A program made the position numbers and the translations under genes. This document shows, in pieces, positions 1 to 9,286 of a stretch of 49,640 nucleotides of DNA (within the stretch, counting starts at the first letter, position 1; every line of letters begins with the position of its first letter). The notes beneath the pieces were generated by a model. The model did no database searches. It had not been told where the DNA came from and worked only from the letters and a program-made list of their open reading frames with translations. The DNA is from Deltaproteobacteria bacterium (GTDB taxonomy: Bacteria > Desulfobacterota > Binatia > Bin18), in the NCBI GenBank assembly GCA_009692435.1, contig SHZE01000009.1, positions 1-49,640 of the forward strand. Direction: 5' to 3'.

Positions 1-60
1 GGCGGCGCGGGTCCACATCGTTTGCAGGCGCTCCACTAAGGCACACGTCATCGTCGGCAT
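1..60 (-). CDS. 5' end of an unidentified CDS running off the left edge (MPTMTCALVERLQTMWTRAA...)
   Basis: ATG (cat at 58-60) with purine-rich AAGGATGGGGT upstream on the minus strand, open to the window edge; only 20 codons visible. Confidence 0.4.
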   Translation of the reverse strand, partial: MPTMTCALVERLQTMWTRAA

Positions 61-104
61 ACCCCATCCTTCTTGTTCCAGAAATACTCGCTCCCCCCTT
101 TAGC

Positions 105-680
105 TTAACCCCTCCTTTTTGCAAGGGTTATAGTGCGTTTGCCCTGCACCGTGAAGGTGGCTTTGGCGAGCCCGTTTTGCCACAGGAAGAAGCCCACCGT
201 CGCTGGACTCACTCCCTTGTCCACCGGCAGCTTTGCGACTTTCAATGCGTGCACGGTGTACAGGTAAGTGTGCTGGCGTCCCGCGGGTGGGCAGGGGCCG
301 AAGAAGCCGGGTTTGCCCAGGTCGGTGTTCCCCTCCACGGTCCCGGCCGGCAGCATGCCGCCAGTGGCACCGCCGGGAAGCCCCGTGGTGTCCGCCGGAA
401 TGTCGTAGGCCACCCAATGCCAGAAGCCGCTGCCGGTCGGCGCGTCCTTGTCAAACAACGTGACGGCGAAACTCTTGGTGTCCTTTGGCGCGTTGCTCCA
501 CTCCAGGTCGGGCATGACGTTACCGCCAGAGCATCCAGCATTGTTCGAGTAATGCTCCGTGCCAATAGCCGCGCCGGGTTTGAGAGCCTTGCTGCGCAAC
601 GTGAAGTCAGCGGCGGAGACTACCGTGGTGACCAAAACGGAGGCGACGACGAGAGTAGTGATGGTGAGGATATGTTTCAT
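105..680 (-). CDS. YbhB/YbcL (PEBP/Raf kinase inhibitor-like) family protein, exported
   Basis: Signal peptide MKHILTITTLVVASVLVTTVVSA, then FTLRSKAL...PDLEWSNAPKDTKSFAVTLFDKDAPTGSGFWHWVAYDIP typical of the PEBP family; the 105..1535 ORF is over-extended. Confidence 0.9.
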   Translation of the reverse strand: MKHILTITTLVVASVLVTTVVSAADFTLRSKALKPGAAIGTEHYSNNAGCSGGNVMPDLEWSNAPKDTKSFAVTLFDKDAPTGSGFWHWVAYDIPADTTGLPGGATGGMLPAGTVEGNTDLGKPGFFGPCPPAGRQHTYLYTVHALKVAKLPVDKGVSPATVGFFLWQNGLAKATFTVQGKRTITLAKRRG

Positions 681-734
681 GCGTGTCTTGTAGCGGAATA
701 CGCGGCAATGAAAAAGTGGAAGGAATGAGAGCAC

Positions 735-754
735 CCCGGCGATCAATCGCCGGG
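735..754. repeat. Perfect 9-bp inverted repeat CCCGGCGAT-ca-ATCGCCGGG
   Basis: Read directly; intergenic between two divergent genes, no adjacent U-tract. Confidence 0.7.
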
Positions 755-974
755 CTACACCATGACGCCCCATGAATAGGCATTGGCCGGATTGATCCAG
801 GGCCGTTGCGTAGCGTGGGCATTGATACCCGCGCGGACAAGCACGCTTCGTGCCCGTGAGTGGGTTACTTCGCGTTTGACAACTTCGGTGCCTCCGGTGT
901 AAAGCTCTCTCCAAAGGAAAACCGGTAGCACCGTTGGTTGTGCTTTTTTTCGCACCAAACCCGAGGAGGGAACG

Positions 975-2228
975 ATGACACAAAGTGACATGGACGCCAC
1001 CAGCCCAAAGTATTTGCGCAACAAATACGCGATCGTGGGAGTGGGGGAAACGACCTATCGACGCGGGTCCCAAGAATCCACCCGCAATCTGGCGACGTGG
1101 GCGATCAATAATGCCCTTGATGACGCGGGTCTCGAAGCGGCGGACATTGATGGCATGCTGTCGTACTCCGGCAACGACTCGACCATGTCGCCGTTCGTGG
1201 CTGGCGATCTCGGCATTCGACTGAACTTCTACATGGACGTGCATGGCGGCGGCTCCAGCACCGAGGCGCTCATTGGCATCGCCATGGGGGTGATCGAGGC
1301 TGGCATGTGCAAGACGGTCGCCATCTTCCGTTCCATGAACGGCTACACGCAGGTACGAATCGGTGGCACCGGTGCACGCTCCGCCGCGCCGATCACTGGC
1401 GACCAAGTGCACATGCGCGCGTATGGCTGGCAGAGCGCGGGCCAGATGTTCGCCCCGACCTTCCTGCGCCACATGTACGACTACGGCACGACCTCCGAAC
1501 AGGTCGCGCATGTCAAGATGGCGCACAGCAAGCATGCCTCCAATAATCCCAAAGCCTTCTACAAAACTCGCTACACGGTTGAAGATGTTCTCAACTCACG
1601 GATCATCTGCAAGCCACTGCATCTGCTCGATTGTTGCGTGGAGACCGATAATGCGACGTGTATCATCGTCACCCGTGCCGAGCGCGCCAAGGATATGAAG
1701 CAGCCGTTGGTACAGATCCGCTCCGTGGTGGGACGCTGTTGCAAGCCGCGCATCGACATGCACTATCAGCATGGCCCGATCTCGACGGTCGCGGGCTACT
1801 ACGCCAAGGACATTCTGTGGCCGAATGCTGGCGTGGGACCGGAGGAGATCGACCTGACCGGCTCCTACGATGCGTTCACCTTTACCACCACGCTCCAGCT
1901 TGAGGACTACGGCTTCTGCAAGAAAGGCGAAGGTGGCCAGTATGTCTCCAGTGGCATCATCGAGCTGGGCGGAAAACGACCGAACAATACCTCGGGTGGC
2001 CATCTCTGCGAGGGGTACACTCACGGGATGAACATGGTCATTGAGAACGTGCGCCAGTTGCGCGGCAACGTGGACGATTCCTGTCCCGTGGGACCCAACG
2101 GCAAACGCCAGCATACGTATGACTATCGGGAAGGTGGCTGCCGTCAGGTGAAAGACGCGGAACTGAGTGCGAATCTGGGCTGGGCGATGCCCGGTACCGG
2201 CTCGGCCATGGTGATGCAGCGCGGATAA
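975..2228 (+). CDS. Thiolase-fold lipid-transfer-like protein (SCP2/Ltp2-type acetyl-CoA acetyltransferase family)
   Basis: YAIVGVGETTYRRGSQESTRNLATWAINNALDDAGLEAADIDGML...; no Cys at the nucleophile-loop position (MDVHGGGSSTEALIGIAMG). Confidence 0.85.
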   Translation: MTQSDMDATSPKYLRNKYAIVGVGETTYRRGSQESTRNLATWAINNALDDAGLEAADIDGMLSYSGNDSTMSPFVAGDLGIRLNFYMDVHGGGSSTEALIGIAMGVIEAGMCKTVAIFRSMNGYTQVRIGGTGARSAAPITGDQVHMRAYGWQSAGQMFAPTFLRHMYDYGTTSEQVAHVKMAHSKHASNNPKAFYKTRYTVEDVLNSRIICKPLHLLDCCVETDNATCIIVTRAERAKDMKQPLVQIRSVVGRCCKPRIDMHYQHGPISTVAGYYAKDILWPNAGVGPEEIDLTGSYDAFTFTTTLQLEDYGFCKKGEGGQYVSSGIIELGGKRPNNTSGGHLCEGYTHGMNMVIENVRQLRGNVDDSCPVGPNGKRQHTYDYREGGCRQVKDAELSANLGWAMPGTGSAMVMQRG

Positions 2229-2229
2229 G

Positions 2230-2306
2230 GCGTACCTACGGCATACCTACGGCATACCTACGGCATACCTACGGCATACCTACGGCATACCTACGGCGGA
2301 CCTACA
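2230..2306. repeat. Seven tandem 11-bp units (five exact GCATACCTACG at 2241-2295 plus degenerate copies at each end)
   Basis: Read directly: gcgtacctacg + 5x gcatacctacg + gcggacctaca, between the thiolase-like stop and the Shine-Dalgarno of the next gene. Confidence 0.97.
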
Positions 2307-2319
2307 GGAGGACAGACAG

Positions 2320-2835
2320 ATGCTACAAGGTGACTATCTCGGCATGCGGTTGACTATCGAAGACGTTGATAAGGAAAATTTGGCCTTCTTTCAGCACTGT
2401 GCCCAGGGCGACTTCCGCCTCCAAAAGGGGAAGAAATCGGGGCTGTTCCGCTATCCCCCGACCACGGCTTGTCCGTGGACCCGGGATCGGGAGTATGAGT
2501 GGGTGAGCGTGGAGGGGAAAGGGACGGTCCACTCCTACGCGGAGGTCCACCACGCCATCCAGCCCGCGTTTCGCGCGCACGTGCCGTACATGATCCTCCT
2601 GATCGATCTCGACACCCAGAAAGGGCAACCAAGCGAGCACGAAGCCCTGCGGGTGGTGGGCAACCTATTGACCGCCGCTGGTGATTTTGCTCCGCCGGAG
2701 ATGATCAAGACCGTGGGGATTGGCACCCGCGTGCGCATGGTCTTCAAAACAGTGAGCGACGGGTTCGCGCTGCCGCACTGGACGATTGACGAGGCGGCGG
2801 AGCAACCAGCCAATCCCTGGCGTTATCCAGAGTAA
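2320..2835 (+). CDS. DUF35/OB-fold protein with a degenerate zinc ribbon
   Basis: RYPPTTACPWTRDREYEWVSVEGKGTVHSYAEVHHAIQPAFRAHVPYMILLIDLD matches the DUF35 pattern; AGGAGG upstream. Confidence 0.85.
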   Translation: MLQGDYLGMRLTIEDVDKENLAFFQHCAQGDFRLQKGKKSGLFRYPPTTACPWTRDREYEWVSVEGKGTVHSYAEVHHAIQPAFRAHVPYMILLIDLDTQKGQPSEHEALRVVGNLLTAAGDFAPPEMIKTVGIGTRVRMVFKTVSDGFALPHWTIDEAAEQPANPWRYPE

Positions 2836-2851
2836 AAGGAAAAGTCACCTA

Positions 2852-2890
2852 CCCCCCCTCCCCCTAGCCCTCTCCCAGCCGGGAGAGGGG
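2852..2890. repeat. Dispersed CCCCTCACCCTAGCCCTCTCCC-AGCC-GGGAGAGGG palindromic element, copy 1
   Basis: ccccccctccccctagccctctcccagccgggagagggg; related copies at 16850-16884 and 47691-47726. Confidence 0.9.
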
Positions 2891-2913
2891 ACTTTCCCAG
2901 ACTCCGCACTGCC

Positions 2914-3693
2914 CTAGAGATCGACCGGCAACTCCAAATACGTGCGATAAATAAAGTCACGGTGCTCGAACAGGATCGGTTTGGCCGCGGCCTGGATGGT
3001 GGGATCGGTATTCGTATACATCTTGCGAAATGGGGCTGGCATCGGGCACTGTTCCTCCGGCAGCGGCTGTACGAGCGCGGCGAAGGCGGCCCAGTAAATA
3101 TCCAGCGCGGTCAGTTGGTTGCCGATAAAGAACTTACTGCTCCGCGCGCGCTGTTGTTCGAGACGATTGCTCAAGAGCTGGAGAATCTCGGCACAGTGCC
3201 GTGGGGCCGCTTCCGCCTCCGCCGCCTGATAGCCATATTTATCCCCGATATAGGTTGAGAACCCACGACTCGTCTTATCCGCATTCGGATTGGTGAGCGT
3301 GGGATGCACCAGCATCAACCGCTTCGACCACCCAAACCCGTGCTGGCCACACAACTCGTTACAGTAGCCGAACATCAAGGTCCGTTCGTCCATGTTTTTG
3401 GGAATCAGGGACGGATTGGGCTGGAGGCGCTCGGCCAGATAGAGTTGCTCAATCCACGTCGAGCGTGGGGGCTCATCGTTCCAGGTCATCACTGGGGCCG
3501 TCGCTTGCGCGGACCATTCTTTCAAGGCACGGTTTTCCCCGCCGATCTCCTGTCGCCCTTTCACATAGGAAACCTTCTTGACGTACAGGATACCCTTGAG
3601 CGATTCACTCCACGGGCCCGGGACCCCCGGTGAGAGGACCACTCGCAACCCCGACAATTCTCGTGCTTCTTCAACGCTGATGTATTCCGCCAT
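2914..3693 (-). CDS. Glutathione S-transferase-like protein
   Basis: GST-like layout: N-terminal thioredoxin-like segment, WIEQLYLAERL, C-terminal FFIGNQLTALDIYWAAFAALVQPL; start taken at MAEYISVEEA. Confidence 0.7.
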   Translation of the reverse strand: MAEYISVEEARELSGLRVVLSPGVPGPWSESLKGILYVKKVSYVKGRQEIGGENRALKEWSAQATAPVMTWNDEPPRSTWIEQLYLAERLQPNPSLIPKNMDERTLMFGYCNELCGQHGFGWSKRLMLVHPTLTNPNADKTSRGFSTYIGDKYGYQAAEAEAAPRHCAEILQLLSNRLEQQRARSSKFFIGNQLTALDIYWAAFAALVQPLPEEQCPMPAPFRKMYTNTDPTIQAAAKPILFEHRDFIYRTYLELPVDL

Positions 3694-3706
3694 GACTCTC
3701 TCCTCT

Positions 3707-4276
3707 TTATCGTTCTCGCATGCCTTCCTGACTAATGCCCGGTGCATAGTGATAGAGCACCGTAATGCTCCGTTCCTTGAAAAACCATTGCCCAGACTCT
3801 TTCACTAGCGTATCATCGTACCGTCCAGCAATGATGTGGACTTTCCCGTCCTTATCCACCGCATCCGAATCAAAGTACGTTGCTGCGGTTGCGGTGTCTT
3901 CGTGAATTGTCACCCGCGGTTCATACAGTTTGTGTCGCATGTGGTGATACTGACCCGGGCGCTGCTGAAAAAAACGTTCATACCAGGCTTGGATGGTCTC
4001 ACGGCCGGTATGTTGCTGCTCGCGCTCAAACGAGACAGAAAAGGTGGCCTCCCGGTGAAACAACGTGCCTAACTCCTGCAATGCTCCCCCATCAAGAGCA
4101 AAGCAGTACCGACTGAGCACTTGACGTACCCCTTCCACGCTTTCGCTGAGCGTTGGAAGACTACTCCGTGTCCGTCCTGGTGAGCCCTGTCGCACACGTT
4201 GAAGCGGTCTGACCATTTTCTTCACTGGTTTGCCCGCGCCTCGACCTGCCTTTGCTTTTGGGTGTGTTGTCGCCAT
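3707..4276 (-). CDS. SnoaL/NTF2-like domain protein
   Basis: VLSRYCFALDGGALQELGTLFHREATFSV...IQAWYERFF...HHMRHKLYEPRVTIHEDTATAATYFDSDAVDKDGKVHIIAGRYDDTLVKESGQWFFKERSI. Confidence 0.8.
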   Translation of the reverse strand: MATTHPKAKAGRGAGKPVKKMVRPLQRVRQGSPGRTRSSLPTLSESVEGVRQVLSRYCFALDGGALQELGTLFHREATFSVSFEREQQHTGRETIQAWYERFFQQRPGQYHHMRHKLYEPRVTIHEDTATAATYFDSDAVDKDGKVHIIAGRYDDTLVKESGQWFFKERSITVLYHYAPGISQEGMRER

Positions 4277-4404
4277 CGTGAGAGGCTCCGTTATTGTTCG
4301 TGGTTTTACCGGTCGATGCTCACTGAGACCGGGCTGATTCTGCAACTTGTCATGAGTCGTTGTCAAGCAGAATCCATTGCATTCGACGTAAGAAAAATTG
4401 TTGT

Positions 4405-5781
4405 ATGAGATATCCAACACCAACCGGACTCCGGGAAATTTTACATTTAGCGTTCCCGATCATTGCTTCAATGGCCTCGGCGACCGTCGCCAGTTTCGTC
4501 GATACCTGGATCGTAGCCCAGATCGGCACGACCGAAATGGCGGCGATCATGCCCGCCGGGGTGACGGCGTACACGCTGACCGCATTACCGCTGGGAATTA
4601 CACAATGTGTGAGCACATTCGCCGCGCAATCCCTGGGGCGTGGCAACCCGGCGGAGGGAGCAGCGTATACCTGGCAGGGGCTCTATTTGAGCGTGGCCGT
4701 GGGAATCGCGGGTTTCCTCCTGTGGCCGTTCGCGCCTGTATTTTTCGGTGCTTTTGGCCACGAACCGGAAGTGGTTGCTCTTGAGGTCATGTATTTCCGC
4801 ATCCGCTTGTGGGGCGTCGGCCTTGGAGTCGCGATCGGGGCATTGAATGGTTTCTTTTACGGTATTCACCGGCCCAATGTCCCCTTGGTGGCCATGGTTG
4901 TCGATAATATCGCCAACGTTGCGCTCTGCTACATGCTGGTGTTGGGCGCATGGGGAGCTCCGGCATTGGGGCTCGCTGGTGCTGCCGTCGCGTTTGTGGT
5001 CAGCTTTGTCGCGCAAGTGACGGTGCTGCTCGCGGCCTTTCTCTCGACGACGTATCACAATGAGTTTTCCACACGCGAGGACTGGCGCTTTTCCCCGGCG
5101 CGCTTGTGGCAGCTCGTGCGGATTGGCTGGCCGATTGGGGTCCAGCAATCCTTGGATGTGCTTAGTTGGGGAGTCTTAATCATCCTCATGGTTGGCCGCT
5201 TCGGCAAGGAACAACTCGCCGCCAGTAACATCGCCATCCAGTATATGACGATTTCTTTTTTGCCAGGGATTGGCTTGGGACAGGCGCTGACCGCCTTGGT
5301 CGGACGCTACATCGGCGAGGGGAACATCGAAACCGCCATCCAGCGCGTCTACGAAGGACTGCTGTTAGCCATGCTGTACATGACGTTCATGGGACTCATC
5401 TATTTTCTGGTACCGGGACCACTCATGGCGTTTTTCAATGCCGATCCTCGCGTTATTCAAGCGGGCAGCGCGATTCTCTTGTGCGCCGCGGTCTTCCAAC
5501 TGTTCGATGCGATGAATGTGACTTTCGTTGGAGCCTTGCGTGGCGCTGGTGACACACACGGGATCGCGTGGATCACGATTGGCCTCTTGGTGGTCGTCTT
5601 CGCGCCCTTGAGCATTGGCGCGGTCATGTACACCGATCTGCAATCGGTCGGTCCCTGGTTAGCGGGCACGGCCAATACGATCCTGTTGGGATTGCTACTG
5701 TGGTGGCGGTTCGCGCGTGGGAAATGGCAGGAGATCAATATCTTCGCGGTGAAACGGAAAAATTGGCGGGCCGGCGTATGA
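4405..5781 (+). CDS. MATE family efflux transporter
   Basis: FPIIASMASATVASFVDTWIVAQIGTTEMAAIM; twelve-helix MATE-like pattern with two related halves; start taken at MRYPTPTGLREI. Confidence 0.88.
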   Translation: MRYPTPTGLREILHLAFPIIASMASATVASFVDTWIVAQIGTTEMAAIMPAGVTAYTLTALPLGITQCVSTFAAQSLGRGNPAEGAAYTWQGLYLSVAVGIAGFLLWPFAPVFFGAFGHEPEVVALEVMYFRIRLWGVGLGVAIGALNGFFYGIHRPNVPLVAMVVDNIANVALCYMLVLGAWGAPALGLAGAAVAFVVSFVAQVTVLLAAFLSTTYHNEFSTREDWRFSPARLWQLVRIGWPIGVQQSLDVLSWGVLIILMVGRFGKEQLAASNIAIQYMTISFLPGIGLGQALTALVGRYIGEGNIETAIQRVYEGLLLAMLYMTFMGLIYFLVPGPLMAFFNADPRVIQAGSAILLCAAVFQLFDAMNVTFVGALRGAGDTHGIAWITIGLLVVVFAPLSIGAVMYTDLQSVGPWLAGTANTILLGLLLWWRFARGKWQEINIFAVKRKNWRAGV

Positions 5782-5816
5782 GCCAGCCCTCCTCAAACTG
5801 TGGGCCTGTAACGCGA

Positions 5817-6812
5817 TTACGCGGCCACTGCTTGCTGGGGCGCGGCGATACCCATGTTCGCAAGCTTGGAGATGGCGCGCTCACTCAGCAAGCCGACGCG
5901 GGTCATGTTGTTCCACAATGAGGCATGGAAATCTTTCTTAAAGAATTGACGGAACAGCATGTGCTCGTTTTTCCGCGCGACCTCGTGCCGCAGCTTCTTG
6001 ATGTCCTCGATTTCAGCCTTGTTGAAACCGACCGCCTCGTAGGCTTCACGGGGGAACTGGCCACCGAGCAACCCGGCTGCTGCTTCACAAGCGAAATCTT
6101 CGACTTCACGAAGTTCTTGAGCTGAGAGTTGTTGCATTTGTCCCGGAAGGCTGAGCATCCCAAACCCCATGTGCCGCGCTTCGTCAGCCAGGATGCGTTT
6201 GCAGATTGAGCTGACCAGTGGGTCCTGGCTGTGCTGTTCGAGCATACGAAAGAGTGAAACCGCGAGGGTCTCGGCCACGAGCTGCGTGCCCACGGTCTTA
6301 AAGTACCATTGCGGAAGCGCCAGGATATTGTCGAACAAATTACGTAAACTCGCGGTGAGGGGATAGGTCACCCCCACTTTATCAAGCAGGTAGCGCGTAA
6401 GCACTTCGGAGTGACGCGCTTCATCCACAACCTGCGTGGCCATGAAAAACTTGCCATCAATGTCTGGAATGACATTCACCAACTGGCTACAGACCAGCAT
6501 GGCAAACTCTTCGCCGTACATGAGCTGACTGATCCGCCACGCCGAGAAATGGCGATTCAATTCCGCCCGTTCACGGAGGCTCATCTTGTCCCAGTATTTC
6601 GTGCCATGAATGTCGATCAATCCATCGGGAAAGATACCGCCATCCGGGTTCACCTCGAGCTTCCAGTCGATATCACTCGAAGCATTCCATTGATCGCGTT
6701 TCGCTTTTTCATACAGCCCTCGCATATCCTGATCTTTGGGCGCGAGCTCATGGGTGAAAATAGCATCGACAGTAGCGCTCACCGTATGTGTCTTGGGATG
6801 CGCATGCGACAT
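5817..6812 (-). CDS. Ferritin-like diiron protein (AurF/R2-like family)
   Basis: Two DEARH motifs (QVVDEARHSEV, ILADEARHMGF), each preceded by a helix with a candidate ligand Glu. Confidence 0.75.
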   Translation of the reverse strand: MSHAHPKTHTVSATVDAIFTHELAPKDQDMRGLYEKAKRDQWNASSDIDWKLEVNPDGGIFPDGLIDIHGTKYWDKMSLRERAELNRHFSAWRISQLMYGEEFAMLVCSQLVNVIPDIDGKFFMATQVVDEARHSEVLTRYLLDKVGVTYPLTASLRNLFDNILALPQWYFKTVGTQLVAETLAVSLFRMLEQHSQDPLVSSICKRILADEARHMGFGMLSLPGQMQQLSAQELREVEDFACEAAAGLLGGQFPREAYEAVGFNKAEIEDIKKLRHEVARKNEHMLFRQFFKKDFHASLWNNMTRVGLLSERAISKLANMGIAAPQQAVAA

Positions 6813-7007
6813 AGAGACTCCTTAAATGGTACTTTTGTGTTGCAATATTGAACGTAGACGTTATCTACCCGGTTCAATTTTCCCTGTCAAGCTAGAATTT
6901 TGCCGTACGGATGGGGGGCATATCAAAATTCGGGCACTCCAGACCAGCGAGCACATTTGCGCAGTTATGGAAGGATTCGATAACTGGGCGAATACCCACA
7001 AGTCCGC

Positions 7008-7958
7008 CTACTCAGAATACAGCCGGATTTCAGAATGCCGGGAGGTAAGTGCGGCTTCGCCGTTGATCAACGAACCAAAGTACACTTGGGCGAGTTGCCA
7101 ATTTTTAAGATCTTTGTGAGGGCCAATTGTATCGCCGGGGAGATACGGGCTCGTACGAATCAAAAATTTTACACGTTCAGCAATGTCGATATCGTACCAA
7201 ACTGAGGGAGCTCCTGAGACAAGCAACGGGCGATTGTACACCGCCATATCGTCATTCACACCAAAGTACGGAGCCTCTGTCATAAACCAACTGCCATTGA
7301 ACGAAGCGTTCCGCGAGTCGTACGACACGATTTGATAGAAAAGGGTATGCCCAGTAACTTGGTTAAGAAAGACGACGCCGATAAGTGTTGAGGCGAGGTT
7401 ATATGGAGCGTTGCACCGAGTTCCTTGAGTTGCCGACACAACCTCCTGGCGTACTTGTATGTGCAAATTTGTCACAGCCCCCAACGTGGGACGACGAGAC
7501 GGTTTAACCCATCCCTCGGGAGAGCCCGGGTAATTGTCAACAGCATGTGTGGTATTGGTCGGGAGAAGGAGCAGATCGAATTCTTGGGTAGGGTCACAGC
7601 CGATGAGTCGAGAGCCGAAGGTATCTTGAGTGAGGTCGGCAACATTCCCCGTCGGACCAGTATGGGTAAACTTGATCCGGCCACTGTCATCGGCATTCCG
7701 AACCTGCCAAGTGCGGTCTGTACAGGATCCGAGACAATCAATGACAGCGGGAAACTCGAAGCGGATTCCCCACTGTGCAATATACCAACGAGATTTTTTC
7801 CCTTTTTCGCCCACTAGACCATAAAATGGTTGACCGTCAATTTTTGAGGCGAGGTAAATCTTGTTGGGAAGAGGAGAACGCAAATAGTCGCGAGCGAAGG
7901 ATGGGGTCACAAGGACCGCTAGTAGAAAGGATGTCACAATAAATTGATGAGCGCGCAT
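7008..7958 (-). CDS. Secreted hypothetical protein
   Basis: Signal peptide MRAHQFIVTSFLLAVLVTPSFA; 316 aa; no family recognised. Confidence 0.7.
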   Translation of the reverse strand: MRAHQFIVTSFLLAVLVTPSFARDYLRSPLPNKIYLASKIDGQPFYGLVGEKGKKSRWYIAQWGIRFEFPAVIDCLGSCTDRTWQVRNADDSGRIKFTHTGPTGNVADLTQDTFGSRLIGCDPTQEFDLLLLPTNTTHAVDNYPGSPEGWVKPSRRPTLGAVTNLHIQVRQEVVSATQGTRCNAPYNLASTLIGVVFLNQVTGHTLFYQIVSYDSRNASFNGSWFMTEAPYFGVNDDMAVYNRPLLVSGAPSVWYDIDIAERVKFLIRTSPYLPGDTIGPHKDLKNWQLAQVYFGSLINGEAALTSRHSEIRLYSE

Positions 7959-8094
7959 AAGAATTCCCTCTTTAGTATTAACGGAACGACGGGCATTTTG
8001 GTTGACGCGCGTTCTTATGAAAATCGGCTAGTGAGGATGTCATTCGTTGACCAACAAGAAACTGACAGGCACGATGGTGTACCTGGAGGGTTCT

Positions 8095-8346
8095 ATGAAA
8101 AAAATAACAGTCGCGTGGTTGATAGCGATTACGTTTGTGTCAGCTTGTAGCTCGCCACCAGAAGCACCAAAAGCTACCAGCGCCCCACCACCAGCACCCC
8201 AAACGACTCCTTCGATTGGTCGCCAGTATGGAGAAACCTTGAAAAGCGGAATCGACAAGGCCAAGGAGATTCAAGAGACGGAGAAAGACAGAATCCAGCA
8301 AATGGATGAGGCGGCAAAGCAAAATCCGTCGAGTCCGGGTGAGTAA
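8095..8346 (+). CDS. Small Pro-rich lipoprotein
   Basis: MKKITVAWLIAITFVSAC lipobox; GGAGGG upstream; basic/acidic C-terminal helix. Confidence 0.8.
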   Translation: MKKITVAWLIAITFVSACSSPPEAPKATSAPPPAPQTTPSIGRQYGETLKSGIDKAKEIQETEKDRIQQMDEAAKQNPSSPGE

Positions 8347-8367
8347 CCGTGCGCTTTCCCTAGTTCA

Positions 8368-8394
8368 CGAGAGACGGATAGTGTCCGTCTCTCG
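8368..8394. terminator. Candidate hairpin terminator between convergent genes
   Basis: Perfect 11-bp stem CGAGAGACGGA-tagtg-TCCGTCTCTCG. Confidence 0.65.
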
Positions 8395-8398
8395 GAAG

Positions 8399-9286
8399 CT
8401 ACGCTCTTCTTTTCAACGCCCCTTCACGAGCAAGCGCATCAACGACATCTCGCAGAGTCCAGCCATGCTCGCCACGTTCAGGATCACGCTCCGCTAATCG
8501 CAATTGGCCGACCGCGCCCAGTGTCTGTTGTGTGCCACGCGCCATGACCGACGAGAACCTATAATGTTCCAAGGTCTCCGCTAACTCCGCCATCTCATCG
8601 GCCCGACGGGCGGCGTGCATCGGGTAGGTAGGGACCAGCCACTCGAGTGCTTCCATCACTCCAGGGAGAAGTACCTGATAGCGATGCAGGAGTTCGTCAA
8701 GGAAACCGAAATCCTGCGCTGCCGCCGTCAATTCGAACAAGAGCGCGGCCAACCCCTTATTCAGTCCGGAGAAGACCATCTTGAAGGCAGAGGCTTGACC
8801 GATCTGATCGCCCAACAGATGCGTCCGCAGTGATTGACCATACTGCTCCTCAAAAAGGCGAGCCTGGGAACCGCTGACATAGAAGATGCAACGACCACGC
8901 ACATCACGAGCGGGGCCCACAATACAAGCATCAAGATACGGTGCGCCGGTTGGCGCGATGATTGTCCCGACTTCTTGCGCGGTCATCGGTGAGATCGCAT
9001 TGGCATCAACAAATACCGGTTTCCGCCCTGTCTCCCGTACCGCCGCGGCAAAATCTGTCGCCACCGTTTGGGCCGCCGTGGGTGGAATAATCGAGAGGAT
9101 CATGTCCGCATGGCGGACAACTTCCGTCATCGAATCGAGAACCGCGATTGCCGTGCTGGCACATAAACGGCGGGTGCGTTCGCTACGACCCACCAGCGTC
9201 GTCACGACATTGAAGCCATCTTCCAACAACACACGGCCAACCCCGTGGCCCATATCACCCGGGTAGAGAATTCCGACGGTTTGCAT
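8399..9286 (-). CDS. NAD(P)-binding 6-phosphogluconate dehydrogenase-like protein with DUF1932 C-terminus
   Basis: VGILYPGDMGHGVGRVLLEDGFNVV; C-terminal KMVFSGLNKGLAALLFELTAAAQDFG. Confidence 0.85.
   Translation of the reverse strand: MQTVGILYPGDMGHGVGRVLLEDGFNVVTTLVGRSERTRRLCASTAIAVLDSMTEVVRHADMILSIIPPTAAQTVATDFAAAVRETGRKPVFVDANAISPMTAQEVGTIIAPTGAPYLDACIVGPARDVRGRCIFYVSGSQARLFEEQYGQSLRTHLLGDQIGQASAFKMVFSGLNKGLAALLFELTAAAQDFGFLDELLHRYQVLLPGVMEALEWLVPTYPMHAARRADEMAELAETLEHYRFSSVMARGTQQTLGAVGQLRLAERDPERGEHGWTLRDVVDALAREGALKRRA

Noticed and set aside
105-1535. 476-aa minus-strand ORF
   Set aside because: Only the last ~190 codons from MKHILTITT match a protein family; the upstream part is antisense to the thiolase-like gene.
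5365-5738. Minus-strand ORFs within the MATE gene
   Set aside because: Antisense open frames expected in GC-rich coding DNA; no homology recognised.
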